Positions 9,647 to 23,225 of a DNA stretch of 64,000 nucleotides are shown here, piece by piece. The stretch comes from Meiothermus sp. (lineage in GTDB: Bacteria > Deinococcota > Deinococci > Deinococcales > Thermaceae), in NCBI RefSeq assembly GCF_026004115.1, contig NZ_BPIM01000001.1, forward strand, positions 2,832,501 through 2,896,500, written 5' to 3'. A program made the position numbers and the translations under genes. The first letter of the stretch is position 1. Each line of letters starts with the position of its first letter. The notes beneath the pieces were generated by a model that saw only the letters and a list, made by a program, of their open reading frames with translations, was not told where the DNA came from and did no database searches.

Positions 9647-10918
9647 ATGAAACGTCTATTCTGGCTTCTGAGCATGAGTCTGATACCACTACTAACAGCG
9701 TGTCCCGGTGGAGGTGGAGGAACCACACCCACCCTCACGGTTTCCCCCACTACTGCAACACTAACTGCCGGGACGGGAAACCAAACGTTCAACGCAACCC
9801 TTAGCAATGCGACCGGCACCATTAACTGGGCGCTCAGTCCGAATGTGGGTACGCTCTCGGCAACCACAGGCACCTCCGTTACCTACACTCCCCCAGCTAC
9901 AGTAGCTAGTTCTACCGCAGTTCAACTCACTGCGACCTCGGGCACACTAACGGCCACTGCTAACATCACCGTCAATCCGCCTGCAACTATCAATGTCTCT
10001 GGTACAGTAATTGGCACCTATCTGCAACCCGTTGCGAGTGTGCCGGTTGTCATTACCTCTGGCGGCGCTAGTTTCAGCACAACCACCAATGCAAGTGGTG
10101 TTTTCAGTGTAAGCGGGGTCACCCCCCCCTATGATGCAACCGTTGTTTTTGAGAAGACGGCGCTCATTTACAAGGGGTTGACCCGCACCGATCCAACCCT
10201 GGTATTTCTCGGGGTTAATCAAAATCAAGGTGCTTTCAGGAAGGCCTCCCTTAGCGGGACGGTCTCGGGTGGTGCGGGCTTCCCCCAACCGGCAAACCAC
10301 GTCACCAAAACTGCCTTTGGATCACCCGAGGCGCTTGACAGTGCAACGGCCAACACCGCTACTGGCGCGTACGACATGGGTACGGTAGAATGGTTCGGCC
10401 CCACGACCACCACGGGAAATATACATGCGCTCCAGTGGCAGTTCGACGGAACCGGCCTTCCCACCGACTACAAGGGGTATGGGGAAAGGCTCAATGTGGC
10501 ACTTTCTGATGGCGGATCATTTGCCAGTCAGAATGTAACTATGTCCGGGGTGAGTGAAGCCACTATCTCGGGGTCGGTCACTCTTCCGGCTGGATATAAT
10601 CTCGCCCTCAAGTACATGGCTGTTGGCTTTGCAGACCGATCGCTCATAGAAGTACTTGATGATTTTGGTTCAAGCACCAACTTCACTTACACCACCCCCA
10701 ACATTACTGGGGCCACCATACTAATGCGAATTACTGCTCAAAACGCAGCCGGAACTAGTGTTATCACTACCAGACCTGGCCTTGCGGTCAATGCAACCGG
10801 TGTTTCGATTTCCCTGCCCGCGGGTTCAGATCTCAGCTTGCCACCCAATGCCGCCACAAATGTAAATAACAGCACCACCTTTTCCTACACGCCCTTCTCG
10901 GGGGGGTACACCTTGTAG
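9647..10918 (+). CDS. Surface lipoprotein with Ig-like/carboxypeptidase-regulatory-like repeats, truncated by frameshift
   Basis: 423-residue reading frame. ATG 9647 follows TTGGAGG (9635-9641). The signal peptide ends in a lipobox LLTAC (Cys near residue 19) and is followed by a Gly-rich linker. Next come a Big-like beta domain rich in Thr and Ser (about 30-115) and a carboxypeptidase-regulatory-like fold (about 118-185). The frame stops at 10918 just after a run of seven G at 10900-10906. One added G would continue the protein for 85 more residues. It is probably exported and lipid-anchored; the ligand is unknown. Upstream in-frame codons from 9590 are not part of the gene because the ribosome site lies inside them. 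Confidence 0.7.
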   Translation: MKRLFWLLSMSLIPLLTACPGGGGGTTPTLTVSPTTATLTAGTGNQTFNATLSNATGTINWALSPNVGTLSATTGTSVTYTPPATVASSTAVQLTATSGTLTATANITVNPPATINVSGTVIGTYLQPVASVPVVITSGGASFSTTTNASGVFSVSGVTPPYDATVVFEKTALIYKGLTRTDPTLVFLGVNQNQGAFRKASLSGTVSGGAGFPQPANHVTKTAFGSPEALDSATANTATGAYDMGTVEWFGPTTTTGNIHALQWQFDGTGLPTDYKGYGERLNVALSDGGSFASQNVTMSGVSEATISGSVTLPAGYNLALKYMAVGFADRSLIEVLDDFGSSTNFTYTTPNITGATILMRITAQNAAGTSVITTRPGLAVNATGVSISLPAGSDLSLPPNAATNVNNSTTFSYTPFSGGYTL

Positions 10919-11172
10919 TATTCAGTGGCCTAGGTACCAACCCCGATTATGTGGTCGTAACTAGTGCGGCTAGCACTACCATTCCCAATCTCAGCTCGGT
11001 TGGGCTTGGGTTGCCAGCATCCACAGTCTATTCCTGGAATGTTCAGGGGGCTGCGCCATTCGCGACTGTAGACGCTGCTGCGGGGCCTGGAGGTTGGCTA
11101 GCCATGTACCGGGGCACTGCCGAAGGCAGCCGCACTGTATCTTCAAGCCGCACATTTACAACTGCACCCTAA
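10919..11172 (+). pseudogene. Displaced 3' end of the surface lipoprotein gene
   Basis: In the frame shifted by one base the coding potential continues from the G7 tract as VHLVVFSGLGTNPDY through to TFTTAP at the stop at 11172, with no break. The content (Fn3-like, Ser/Thr-rich) matches the upstream protein. The complete ancestral product would be about 508 residues. A canonical terminator follows at 11201, in line with this being the natural gene end. Confidence 0.65.
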
Positions 11173-11200
11173 AACATCCAAACGCCGCTGCTTGCAGCGA

Positions 11201-11226
11201 GGCCGGGGAGCTCCCCGGCCTTTTTT
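11201..11226 (+). terminator. Strong Rho-independent terminator
   Basis: A perfect 20-base palindrome (11201-11220, GGCCGGGGAG then its complement) is followed directly by six T. It ends the lipoprotein transcript. The T-run is only on the plus strand, so it does not serve sodA on the other strand. Confidence 0.9.
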
Positions 11227-11240
11227 GCTAAAAAGTTCAG

Positions 11241-11846
11241 TTAGAACCGGCTGGCCACCTTGTCCCAGTTGATCACGTTCCAGATTGCCGCCAGATAGTC
11301 GGGGCGGCGGTTCTGGTATTTGAGGTAGTAGGCGTGCTCCCACACGTCAATGCCCAGGAGGGGGGTGTGGCCTTCCATCAGGGGGGAGTCCTGGTTGGCG
11401 CTGCTGTAGACGTGCAGTTTGCCGTCTTTGTCCTTGACCAGCCAGCTCCAGCCCGAGCCAAAGCGGGTCAGGCCGGCCTGGGTCATCTTGGTTTTGAGCT
11501 CCTCAAACGAACCGAAGGTGGCGTTGATGGCCTCGGCCAGCTTGCCGGTGGGTTCTTTGGCGCCGCCGGGGGTCAGGATGTCCCAGAACAGGGTATGGTT
11601 GTGGTGGCCGCCGCCGTTGTTGCGTACGGCGGTACGGATGTCCTCGGGCACCTGGGCAATTTTGCCGAGCAGGTCTTCGATGCTCCAGCTATGGAGCTCG
11701 GGATGTTTTTCCAGAGCGGCGTTCAGGTTGTTCACATAGGCAGCGTGGTGCTTGCCGTGGTGAATGTCCATGGTTTGGGCGTCGATGTGGGGCTCGAGGG
11801 CATCCTTGGCATAACCGAGGTCGGGCAGCTTGAACGGATAACTCAT
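11241..11846 (-). CDS. sodA: Superoxide dismutase [Mn/Fe]
   Basis: 201-residue cytoplasmic enzyme that converts superoxide to hydrogen peroxide and oxygen. Metal ligands are visible in order: His near residue 28 ([13 protein letters not shown]), His in HNHTLFW, and Asp/His in [18 protein letters not shown], the family signature. A TTGGAGG ribosome site lies just before the ATG. The Mn rather than Fe preference is inferred from similarity to Thermus and Deinococcus enzymes and cannot be proved from the motif alone. It is a single-gene unit, convergent with the surface lipoprotein. Confidence 0.95.
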   Translation of the reverse strand: MSYPFKLPDLGYAKDALEPHIDAQTMDIHHGKHHAAYVNNLNAALEKHPELHSWSIEDLLGKIAQVPEDIRTAVRNNGGGHHNHTLFWDILTPGGAKEPTGKLAEAINATFGSFEELKTKMTQAGLTRFGSGWSWLVKDKDGKLHVYSSANQDSPLMEGHTPLLGIDVWEHAYYLKYQNRRPDYLAAIWNVINWDKVASRF

Positions 11847-12010
11847 AGTTGAACCTCCAAAATGTACTCTACGCCTGCATGGTGACGTAAAGCTGTGACT
11901 AGGGACTCAAAATTAATAGGGCTAAAAGACTAAAGCCGAATGCCCAAAGCAAAAAAGTCGTAACACCGGGACCACGAGATGCGGCGGCGTAACCCCTTGC
12001 GACCGGCACG

Positions 12011-13402
<1,392 letters not shown>

Positions 13403-13738
13403 AGCTTTCCTATTCTAATGGGCTTTGTCAGCCAAGCTAAAGGGAAATTAACCCTACCCGGGTTTTGGGGAGTCTGGGGATTAGTTAGGAAACTCGAGAC
13501 GAGATCAACAATAGCGAGGTCAGCTCAAGCATGTTCTAGGGTTCCGACCGCAACGGCAGCCGGGCCAAGGCCAAAGGACAAACCCAGGCCGGCGCGCTGT
13601 TAGTTGGCAAGCTCGAGATCAAATAGTTAGCAAGCTCAAAAGAGTTGCTCAGCATCTTGTTGTGCGCCCGTAACACGGTTACTGCTATTCAGCGCAGTAT
13701 GACAATCTCCCTGAGCGAAAATGGGTATCCTCTAGCTC
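13403..13738. other. Intergenic region between divergent fumC and ypdA
   Basis: About 336 bp. Holds two CTCGAG palindromes and, near its right end, TATCCT (13726-13731) seven bases before the ypdA ATG, a likely -10 box for a leaderless transcript. Otherwise nothing is recognised. Confidence 0.45.
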
Positions 13739-14740
13739 ATGTGGGATCTGGTTATTGTCGGGGCAGGGCCGGTGGGGCTGGCTGCGGCTATTGAGGCCAA
13801 GCGGGCGAGCTTGAACGCGGTGGTGTTGGAAAAAGGAACCATTGTCCACACCCTGTACCGCTGGCCCAAAGAAACGGTTTTCTTCAGCGAAGCCAAAAAT
13901 ATCGAAATTGGGGGCCACCCCTTCCCCTCGCTCTCGGCCAAGCCCACCCGTCGCGAAGCCCTGCAGTATTACCGCCGTGTTGCCGAAAACGAAGCGCTGG
14001 ATATCCGTACCTACACCGAGGTTACCCGCATACAACCCCAGTCAGAACATTTCATGGTTGGCTACCGCGACCGCGATGGCGAAGGTCAACTGAAGAGCCG
14101 CTTTGTTCTGGTAGCGACGGGCTACTACGACAACCCCAACCGACTGAGCGTACCGGGGGAGGAGTTGCCCCATGTGCGCTACGGTCTGGACGAAACCTTG
14201 CCCTACTGGAACCAGCAAGTGGTGGTGGTGGGCGGTTCCAACAGTGCGGTGGAGGCGGCCCTCGAGCTCTACCGCGGCGGTGCCCAGGTGAGCGTAGTCC
14301 ACCACGGGGCCGAAATTCGCCCCAGGGTCAAGTACTGGCTCAAGCCCGACTTTGAAAACCGGGTCCGGGAGGGGGCCATTAGACTGCTGCTACAGGCCAG
14401 GATTGTGGAGATCACCCCCCGCGAGGTGGTGGTGGAGCAGGGGGCCGGGTCTACCCTCCGGCTGCCTAGCGATTTTGTGCTGATTTATATCGGCTACAAA
14501 GCTGTGGACAATTTGCTGCGAGCGGCCCAGGTGGCCTACCGGGGTGATGCGCCGGTGCTATCCGAAGCTTATGAAACTAGTATCCGAGGGCTTTTTGTGG
14601 CGGGCAGTGCGGGTTTTGGCTCCGACACCCGCACAGTATTCATCGAAAACGGACGGGAACACGCCCAGAGGGCTGTGCAGCAGATTGCCGATCGTCTTAA
14701 GGGCTCAAATTTGCATACAACGTCTCCTAGACAAGCTTGA
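13739..14740 (+). CDS. ypdA: YpdA-family bacillithiol disulfide reductase
   Basis: 333-residue flavoprotein. The FAD Rossmann motif VGAGPVGLAAAIEAKR is at residues 7-22 and a second NAD(P)H fold at VVVVGGSNSAVEAALELYR (about residue 160). The family-specific TLYRWPKETVFFSEAKN segment distinguishes YpdA from thioredoxin reductase, and no CxxC redox pair is present. YpdA proteins recycle oxidised bacillithiol with NADPH in the cytoplasm; bacillithiol occurs in Deinococcus-Thermus. No ribosome site is seen, and TATCCT 7 nt upstream fits a leaderless mRNA. It is monocistronic here. Confidence 0.88.
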   Translation: MWDLVIVGAGPVGLAAAIEAKRASLNAVVLEKGTIVHTLYRWPKETVFFSEAKNIEIGGHPFPSLSAKPTRREALQYYRRVAENEALDIRTYTEVTRIQPQSEHFMVGYRDRDGEGQLKSRFVLVATGYYDNPNRLSVPGEELPHVRYGLDETLPYWNQQVVVVGGSNSAVEAALELYRGGAQVSVVHHGAEIRPRVKYWLKPDFENRVREGAIRLLLQARIVEITPREVVVEQGAGSTLRLPSDFVLIYIGYKAVDNLLRAAQVAYRGDAPVLSEAYETSIRGLFVAGSAGFGSDTRTVFIENGREHAQRAVQQIADRLKGSNLHTTSPRQA

Positions 14741-14835
14741 GCAAGGTATCAGGGCTGATACACGCTGGCGAATAGATAACTGAGCTTCTTTGTTGCAAAG
14801 AGAGGGAAGGTGGCGAGCTGGCTACTGGGCAAATC

Positions 14836-14865
14836 TTGACACGGTATACCAAACACCCGTAAACT
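14836..14865 (+). promoter_or_regulatory. Promoter of the ilv-leu operon
   Basis: Consensus -35 TTGACA (14836-14841), an 18-bp spacer and -10 TAAACT (14860-14865). The start of transcription is expected near 14872, only a few bases before the leader-peptide ATG, so the leader would be translated without a ribosome site. Confidence 0.8.
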
Positions 14866-14875
14866 CTTTCACAAG

Positions 14876-14950
14876 ATGTTTTCGACTGGCAGCCTAATCC
14901 TAGTGGTAATGGGCCTAGTAATTACCGGGCCAATGGGGGATTTGGTGTAG
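14876..14950 (+). CDS. ilv operon leader peptide (24 aa, branched-chain rich)
   Basis: ATG 14876 to TAG 14948 encodes 24 residues, of which ten are Leu, Ile or Val; the core is LILVVMGLVIT. Three of the four Leu codons are CTA, which the neighbouring genes seldom use. It lies between a consensus promoter and a GC-rich terminator just before ilvB, the arrangement of ribosome-mediated attenuators. Stalling at these codons when charged tRNAs are scarce would leave GGGGG (14935-14939) free to pair with the C-rich arm of the terminator and prevent termination. A ribosome reaching the stop would cover that segment and let the terminator form. The mechanism is inferred from sequence; the peptide itself has no other expected function. 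Confidence 0.82.
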   Translation: MFSTGSLILVVMGLVITGPMGDLV

Positions 14951-14976
14951 CGAAGAGCCAGGAAGCGCATCCTAAA

Positions 14977-15006
14977 GCCCCCCGAACCAACGGGGGGCAG
15001 ATTTTT
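14977..15006 (+). terminator. Attenuator terminator upstream of ilvB
   Basis: GCCCCCCG (14977-14984) and CGGGGGGC (14991-14998) form a perfect 8-bp stem with an AACCAA loop, followed by AGATTTTT. It lies 26 nt after the leader-peptide stop and directly before the ilvB ribosome site GAGGAG (15007-15012). Confidence 0.85.
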
Positions 15007-15017
15007 GAGGAGATACT

Positions 15018-16703
15018 ATGAACGGAGCCGCCGCAATCTTGAAAGCCCTGGAGATGCAAGGAGTGGATCTTATTTTTGGCCATCCCGGGGGCACCATCAT
15101 GCCCACCTACGATGCCCTCTACGACTCGCCCATCCGGCACGTCCTGGTGCGGCACGAGCAGGCTGGCGTGCACGCCGCCACAGCCTATGCGCGGGCCTCG
15201 GGTCGGGTAGGGGTGTGCATGGCGACCTCGGGGCCGGGGGCCTTGAACCTAGTGACGGGCTTGCAGGATGCGCTGATGGACTCCACCCCAGTCATTGCTC
15301 TCACAGGCAACGTGCCCCAGGCGCTTATTGGCACCGATGCTTTTCAGGAAGCCGATGTGGTGGGCATTACCCAGCCGGTGACCAAACACAACATTCAAGT
15401 ACGCAATGTCAACGACATTCCACGGATCATCGCTGAGGCTTTCTACATCGCCTCCACCGGGCGGCCTGGCCCGGTGCTGATTGACTTCCCCAAGGACGTG
15501 CAGCAGGCCGAGTTTACCGGCACTTTTGATGTGGAAGTAGACCTGCCGGGTTACAAGCCCACCTTCAAAGGGCATCCACGCCAGATTGAGCGGGCGCTGG
15601 AAGCCCTGCAAAAAGCCGAAAAGCCCATCTTGATGGTAGGTGGCGGGGCCCAGAACGCGGCCCAGGAAATTATGGTTTTTGCTGAAAAGTCGGGCATTCC
15701 GGTGATTCCAACCCTGATGGGGCTGGGGGCCTTTCCCGGTACCCACCCCCAGTGCCTGGGGATGCCGGGGATGCACGGTTCGGTAGCGGCCAACCGGGCC
15801 ATCCACCACGCCGATACCATTCTGGCCATCGGACTGCGCTTCGATGACCGGGTTACCGGTAAGGTTTCGCGCTTTGCTCCCAACGCCCATACCATCATTC
15901 ACGTGGACATAGACCCCGCTGAGATCGGCAAGCTGGTCAAGACCGCCATTCCGGTCGTGGGCGATGCCAAGTGGGTGGCGGCAGAGCTGGCCAAGGGCGC
16001 CAAGAAACTAAACATTTCCAAGTGGTGGGGACAGCTCGAGGACTGGAAGACCAAGCACCCCTTCGCCTGGAAACCCAAGCCCCACCTGCAAAGCCAGGAG
16101 GTCATCCAGGCTTTCTGGGAGGCCACCCGGGGCAAGGCGATAGTAACCTCAGGGGTGGGCCAGCACCAAATGTTTGCGGCCCAGTTCTACAAGTTCGATG
16201 CCCCGCGCTCCTGGATCAACTCGGGCGGCCTGGGCACCATGGGGGTGGGCCTGCCCTTTGCCATCGGGGCCGCCCTGGCCCGCCCGGGCGAGCTGGTCAT
16301 CGACTTCGACGGCGACGGCAGCTTCCAGATGACCTTGCAGGAGCTGGCTACCCTGAAAAAGCTCGATCTTAACGTTAAGATCGTGATTCTCAACAACGGC
16401 TTTCTCGGTATGGTGCGGCAGTGGCAAGACCTGTTCCATGCCAGGCGCTACAGCGAGGTGTACCTGGCCGACTCCAACCCCGACTTTGCCAAACTTGCTG
16501 AGGCTTACGGCATCAAAGGCATCACCCTGACCGATAAAGCCAGGCTGCATGAAACCGTCAAAGAAGTCCTTGCCCACCCCGGCCCGGTGCTTCTGGAGGC
16601 CCGGGTCTACCACGAGGAAGGGGTCTTCCCCATGATTCCTTCGGGTGGCGCGGCGGAAGACATGATCATCGAGAACCCACGGGAGACGGTAGCAGGCGAC
16701 TAG
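15018..16703 (+). CDS. ilvB: Acetolactate synthase, large (catalytic) subunit
   Basis: 561-residue thiamine-diphosphate enzyme that condenses pyruvate with pyruvate or 2-oxobutyrate, the first common step to valine, leucine and isoleucine. It shows the catalytic Glu in VRHEQAGVHAA, the SGPGALN loop, and the ThDP/Mg motif GDGSFQMTLQELATL...NNGFLGMVRQWQ. GAGGAG precedes the ATG. First structural gene of ilvB-ilvN-ilvC-leuA-cimA, under the attenuator described just upstream. It functions as a complex with the small subunit encoded next. Confidence 0.96.
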   Translation: MNGAAAILKALEMQGVDLIFGHPGGTIMPTYDALYDSPIRHVLVRHEQAGVHAATAYARASGRVGVCMATSGPGALNLVTGLQDALMDSTPVIALTGNVPQALIGTDAFQEADVVGITQPVTKHNIQVRNVNDIPRIIAEAFYIASTGRPGPVLIDFPKDVQQAEFTGTFDVEVDLPGYKPTFKGHPRQIERALEALQKAEKPILMVGGGAQNAAQEIMVFAEKSGIPVIPTLMGLGAFPGTHPQCLGMPGMHGSVAANRAIHHADTILAIGLRFDDRVTGKVSRFAPNAHTIIHVDIDPAEIGKLVKTAIPVVGDAKWVAAELAKGAKKLNISKWWGQLEDWKTKHPFAWKPKPHLQSQEVIQAFWEATRGKAIVTSGVGQHQMFAAQFYKFDAPRSWINSGGLGTMGVGLPFAIGAALARPGELVIDFDGDGSFQMTLQELATLKKLDLNVKIVILNNGFLGMVRQWQDLFHARRYSEVYLADSNPDFAKLAEAYGIKGITLTDKARLHETVKEVLAHPGPVLLEARVYHEEGVFPMIPSGGAAEDMIIENPRETVAGD

Positions 16704-16801
16704 CGAGGATGTCTCGGGTCGCATGTTGTAAGTTACTGGCCGGCGGATGTTTCCCGGCCCCGACCCAAGACGAAAGATCCGAGATTGGAGACAGGAGAAC
16801 T

Positions 16802-18471
<1,670 letters not shown>

Positions 18472-18479
18472 AGGTTTCT

Positions 18480-20039
<1,560 letters not shown>

Positions 20040-20041
20040 CG

Positions 20042-21628
20042 ATGATCGAAATCCTCGACACCACCCTCCGCGACGGCACCCAGGGCGAGGCGGTCAACCT
20101 CTCGAGCGACGATAAAATCGCCATCGCCAGGCGGCTGGCGGCTTTCGGGGTGCCCATTATCGAGGGCGGCTGGCCGGGCAGCAACCCCAAGGACGCCGAG
20201 TTTTTTGCCCGCATGAAGGGGGTGGATCTGGGGTATAGCCAGCTTTGTGCTTTTGGTTCGACCCGGCGCAAAGGAGTCAGGCCCCAGGACGACCCCTCGG
20301 TGCAGGCCATGCTGGAGGCAGCTACCCCGGTGGTCACGGTGGTGGCCAAGAGCTGGGACTTTCACGTGACCCATGCCCTCGAGGTCACGCTGGAAGAAAA
20401 CCTCCGCATGATCGAAGAGACCTACCGCTACCTGGTGGAGGAGGGCAAGCGGGTCATCCACGACGCCGAGCACTTCTTCGACGGCTTCAAGGCCAACCGG
20501 GGCTACGCCCTGAAGACCCTCGAGGCCGCCGTGCGGGGCGGGGCCGATACCCTGTGCCTGTGCGACACCAACGGGGGCAGCCTGCCCGAAGAGGTCTACG
20601 AGATTACCCAGGTTGTCCGAGAAGCCTTCCCTGAGGTTATCATCGGCATCCATCCCCACAACGACAGCGAGCTTGCGGTCGCCAACGCCCTGGCTGCGGT
20701 GCGGGCCGGGGCCACCCATGTGCAGGGCACCATCAACGGCTACGGCGAGCGCTGCGGCAACCTGAACCTTACCAGCGCCATCCCCAACCTGATGCTAAAG
20801 TACGGCCTGGCGCTCAAGGGCCTCACGCCTGCCAAACTTACCGAACTGCGTGAGGTCTCGCACTTCGTGGACGAGCGAGCCAACCTGGCCCCCAACCTGC
20901 GGGCGCCTTATGTCGGCGACGCGGCCTTTGCCCACAAAGGGGGTATTCACGTCTCGGCGGTGCTCAAAGACCCCCGTACCTATGAGCACGTGCCGCCCGA
21001 AGCCGTGGGCAATAGCCGCCGGGTGCTGGTTTCGGATTTGTCGGGCCGCTCCAACCTGCTGGCCAAGCTGGCCGAGTCGGGGGTCAGCGTGCCCAAGGAG
21101 ATGGCCGGGGCCTTGTTGGACGAGGTAAAGCAGCTCGAGCACGCCGGCTATTCCTTTGAAGGGGCCGAGGCCAGCTTCTACCTTCTGGCCCACCGCCTGC
21201 GGGGGGGCCAGATGCCTTTTAGCGTGGAAGGTTTCACAGTCTTTGTGCATGTGGCCGATGCCGACCCCGAGACCCCCACCTGGGCCGAGGCTACCGTGCG
21301 GGTCAAGGTGGGCGAGACCCTCCAGCACACGGCTGCTGAAAGCCAGCACGGGCCGGTCTCGGCCCTAGACAAAGCCTTCCGCAAGGCCATCGAGGCCTTC
21401 TACCCCGAGATTGCCGAGATTGAGTTGTCCGATTACAAGGTGCGCATTTTGTCCGGTCAGGAGGCGGGTACAGCCTCGGGGGTGCGCGTCATGATCGAGA
21501 TGCACCGGGCCGGCGAGCGCTGGAGCACCGTGGGGGCCAGCAAGAACAACCTGGAGGCCTCCCTCAAAGCCCTGACCGATGGCTACGCCTACGCCCTGCT
21601 CAAAAGCCAGCCTATCCCGCAGGACTAG
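20042..21628 (+). CDS. cimA: (R)-citramalate synthase
   Basis: 528-residue LeuA-family enzyme of the citramalate synthase subgroup, marked by DTTLRDGTQGEAVNLS, EGGWPGSNPKD and HPHNDSELAVANALAAVRAG. It condenses acetyl-CoA with pyruvate to give citramalate, which leads through the leucine-type enzymes to 2-oxobutyrate and so to isoleucine without threonine deaminase. Its place directly after leuA and with ilvBNC supports this. It ends four bases inside the convergent methyltransferase gene. Homocitrate synthase is less likely given the motif pattern. Confidence 0.92.
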   Translation: MIEILDTTLRDGTQGEAVNLSSDDKIAIARRLAAFGVPIIEGGWPGSNPKDAEFFARMKGVDLGYSQLCAFGSTRRKGVRPQDDPSVQAMLEAATPVVTVVAKSWDFHVTHALEVTLEENLRMIEETYRYLVEEGKRVIHDAEHFFDGFKANRGYALKTLEAAVRGGADTLCLCDTNGGSLPEEVYEITQVVREAFPEVIIGIHPHNDSELAVANALAAVRAGATHVQGTINGYGERCGNLNLTSAIPNLMLKYGLALKGLTPAKLTELREVSHFVDERANLAPNLRAPYVGDAAFAHKGGIHVSAVLKDPRTYEHVPPEAVGNSRRVLVSDLSGRSNLLAKLAESGVSVPKEMAGALLDEVKQLEHAGYSFEGAEASFYLLAHRLRGGQMPFSVEGFTVFVHVADADPETPTWAEATVRVKVGETLQHTAAESQHGPVSALDKAFRKAIEAFYPEIAEIELSDYKVRILSGQEAGTASGVRVMIEMHRAGERWSTVGASKNNLEASLKALTDGYAYALLKSQPIPQD

Positions 21629-22161
21629 GCTTTGCTTTGCTCGGGGTTCAGGGCGTTGCTGTATGCCTTCAGGGCTCGCTCCTCGGTGGGAATTCGAACG
21701 AGCAGCAGCAGCATGGCGTTCAGCAGGGAAGCCACCAGGGCCGTTATCCAGGCGTTGAAAACCAGGGGTAAGGAGAGCAGTTCCAGCGCCACCGCCAGGT
21801 AGTTGGGGTGCCGGAGGTAACGGTAGGGGCCGGCCTCAATCCTTTGGGCCCCCGGCACGATGACGATGCGGGTATTCCAGTACCGGCCCAGGCTGCGGAT
21901 GGCCCAGTAGCGCAGGCCCTGGGCCAGCACAAACACCGTGAGCCAGAGCCACCAGAGGGGGGAGAGTCGGTTGCCGGCCAGGCCCTCGAGCAGCCACCCC
22001 AGCATCCAGCCGATGTGGAGCAGAAAAAATAGTGGGTAGTGTTCCCGCCCATATTCCTGGCCGCCTTGTGAAAGCGCCCAGCGCAGGTTGGCCTGGGCCA
22101 GGCGCAGTTCCAGCAGGCGCTGCAGGGCCACGAAAGCCAGCGCCACCCAGACCGCTACCAC
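21625..22161 (-). CDS. Isoprenylcysteine methyltransferase-family (ICMT) membrane protein, BpsB-like
   Basis: 178-residue protein with about four membrane helices and the C-terminal ICMT-type segment GPYRYLRHPNYLAVALE (about residues 110-126), which binds S-adenosylmethionine. It overlaps the type III PKS gene by seven bases, the same pairing known for bpsA-bpsB in Bacillus subtilis, where the partner O-methylates alkylpyrones. It probably methylates the PKS product at the membrane. This function is inferred from context and family, and its stop overlaps the cimA stop. Confidence 0.82.
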   Translation of the reverse strand: MVAVWVALAFVALQRLLELRLAQANLRWALSQGGQEYGREHYPLFFLLHIGWMLGWLLEGLAGNRLSPLWWLWLTVFVLAQGLRYWAIRSLGRYWNTRIVIVPGAQRIEAGPYRYLRHPNYLAVALELLSLPLVFNAWITALVASLLNAMLLLLVRIPTEERALKAYSNALNPEQSKA

Positions 22162-23216
22162 TGCAACACCACCCCTTCGGCGGCAAAGCCGGGCCCCAGG
22201 GCCAGCAGCACCCCTTTACTACCCGGTGCGGGGCGCTCGAGCTGGTACATCTGGCGGGCCAGCACAAAAAGCACGGTGGGGCTCGACATATTGCCAAACT
22301 TTTTGAGCACGCAATAGGAGGCCTCGAGGCTCTTTTCATCCACCCCCATCCCGCTTCGGTAGGCTGAGAGTACCTTGGCACCTCCGGGGTGGAGCGACCA
22401 GGTGTCCACGTCTTTTGCGGATAGCCCATAGCTCGCCAGCCCATCGCGGATCAGGTTGCCCAGCTCGCCTTCGACCAGGGCTGGAATACTCTGGGCAAAG
22501 CGCACTTGCAGGCCATCGGGTATCACGTCCCAACCCATCACATCGAAACTGCTGGGCAACAAGCGGCTAAACCCCCCCAACACTGCCGGGCCGGTGGAGG
22601 GGCCGGTAGCGGTGGGCTGTCCCAGCACCACTGCGGCGGCCCCATCGGCAAACAGACTGGTGGCGACCAGGTTGCTCTTGCTCAGGTCGCCCCGCACAAA
22701 GGTCAGGCTGCACAGCTCGACTGCGACCATCAGCACGTGCTGGTCGGGACGGCCTTGCGCCAGCTCGGCGGCCCGGGCCAGCCCAGCGGCACCCCCCGCG
22801 CAGCCCAGCCCCCAGATGGGCAGGCGAACCGCCGAAAGCGGAAGGCCCAGGCGCTGTATCAGGTGGGCCTCGAGGCTGGGGGTGGCAATGCCGGTGGTGG
22901 TTACAAGAACCAAGGCCCCTACCTGGTGGGGGGCAATGGTGGCCTGCTCGAGGGCTGTGCGGCAGGCCGTTTCGCAAAGGTCCAGGGCAGTCTCGAACCA
23001 CAACTGGTTTTTTTCGGCAAAGCTATGGGGCTCGGTGAACCATTCCAGCGGCGCGGCGATATGACGAGACTCGATTCCGGTGTTTTCAAACACGGTAATC
23101 AGACGCTCGAGGCCTGCCAGGCGGCTAAACATGATCCGCACCAGGTCACGTACCTCAGGCTGACCTACCCGGTGGGGCGGGTTGGCCGTTGCAATGCTGA
23201 GAATTCTGGGACGCAT
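22155..23216 (-). CDS. Type III polyketide synthase (chalcone/stilbene synthase family)
   Basis: 353-residue enzyme. The catalytic triad is visible: Cys139 in GLGCAGGAAG, His276 in SLHPGGAKVL and Asn309 in FGNMSSPTVLFVL. Bacterial members in such two-gene loci extend long-chain acyl-CoA with malonyl-CoA to give triketide or tetraketide pyrones. Coupled to the ICMT-family methyltransferase that follows. The products may be membrane lipids or pigments; the exact starter is not predictable. It lies 9 bp downstream of a nitroreductase-family gene on the same strand, so the three may be one transcript. Confidence 0.92.
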   Translation of the reverse strand: MRPRILSIATANPPHRVGQPEVRDLVRIMFSRLAGLERLITVFENTGIESRHIAAPLEWFTEPHSFAEKNQLWFETALDLCETACRTALEQATIAPHQVGALVLVTTTGIATPSLEAHLIQRLGLPLSAVRLPIWGLGCAGGAAGLARAAELAQGRPDQHVLMVAVELCSLTFVRGDLSKSNLVATSLFADGAAAVVLGQPTATGPSTGPAVLGGFSRLLPSSFDVMGWDVIPDGLQVRFAQSIPALVEGELGNLIRDGLASYGLSAKDVDTWSLHPGGAKVLSAYRSGMGVDEKSLEASYCVLKKFGNMSSPTVLFVLARQMYQLERPAPGSKGVLLALGPGFAAEGVVLQW

Positions 23217-23225
23217 CGTAAAACC

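Noticed and set aside
14822-15017. T-box riboswitch upstream of ilvB
   Set aside because: No T-box consensus or specifier-loop arrangement was seen; a leader peptide plus terminator explains the region better.
16709-16801. 31-residue extension of IlvN
   Set aside because: The ACT domain begins at 16802 directly after a good ribosome site; the extension is not family-like.
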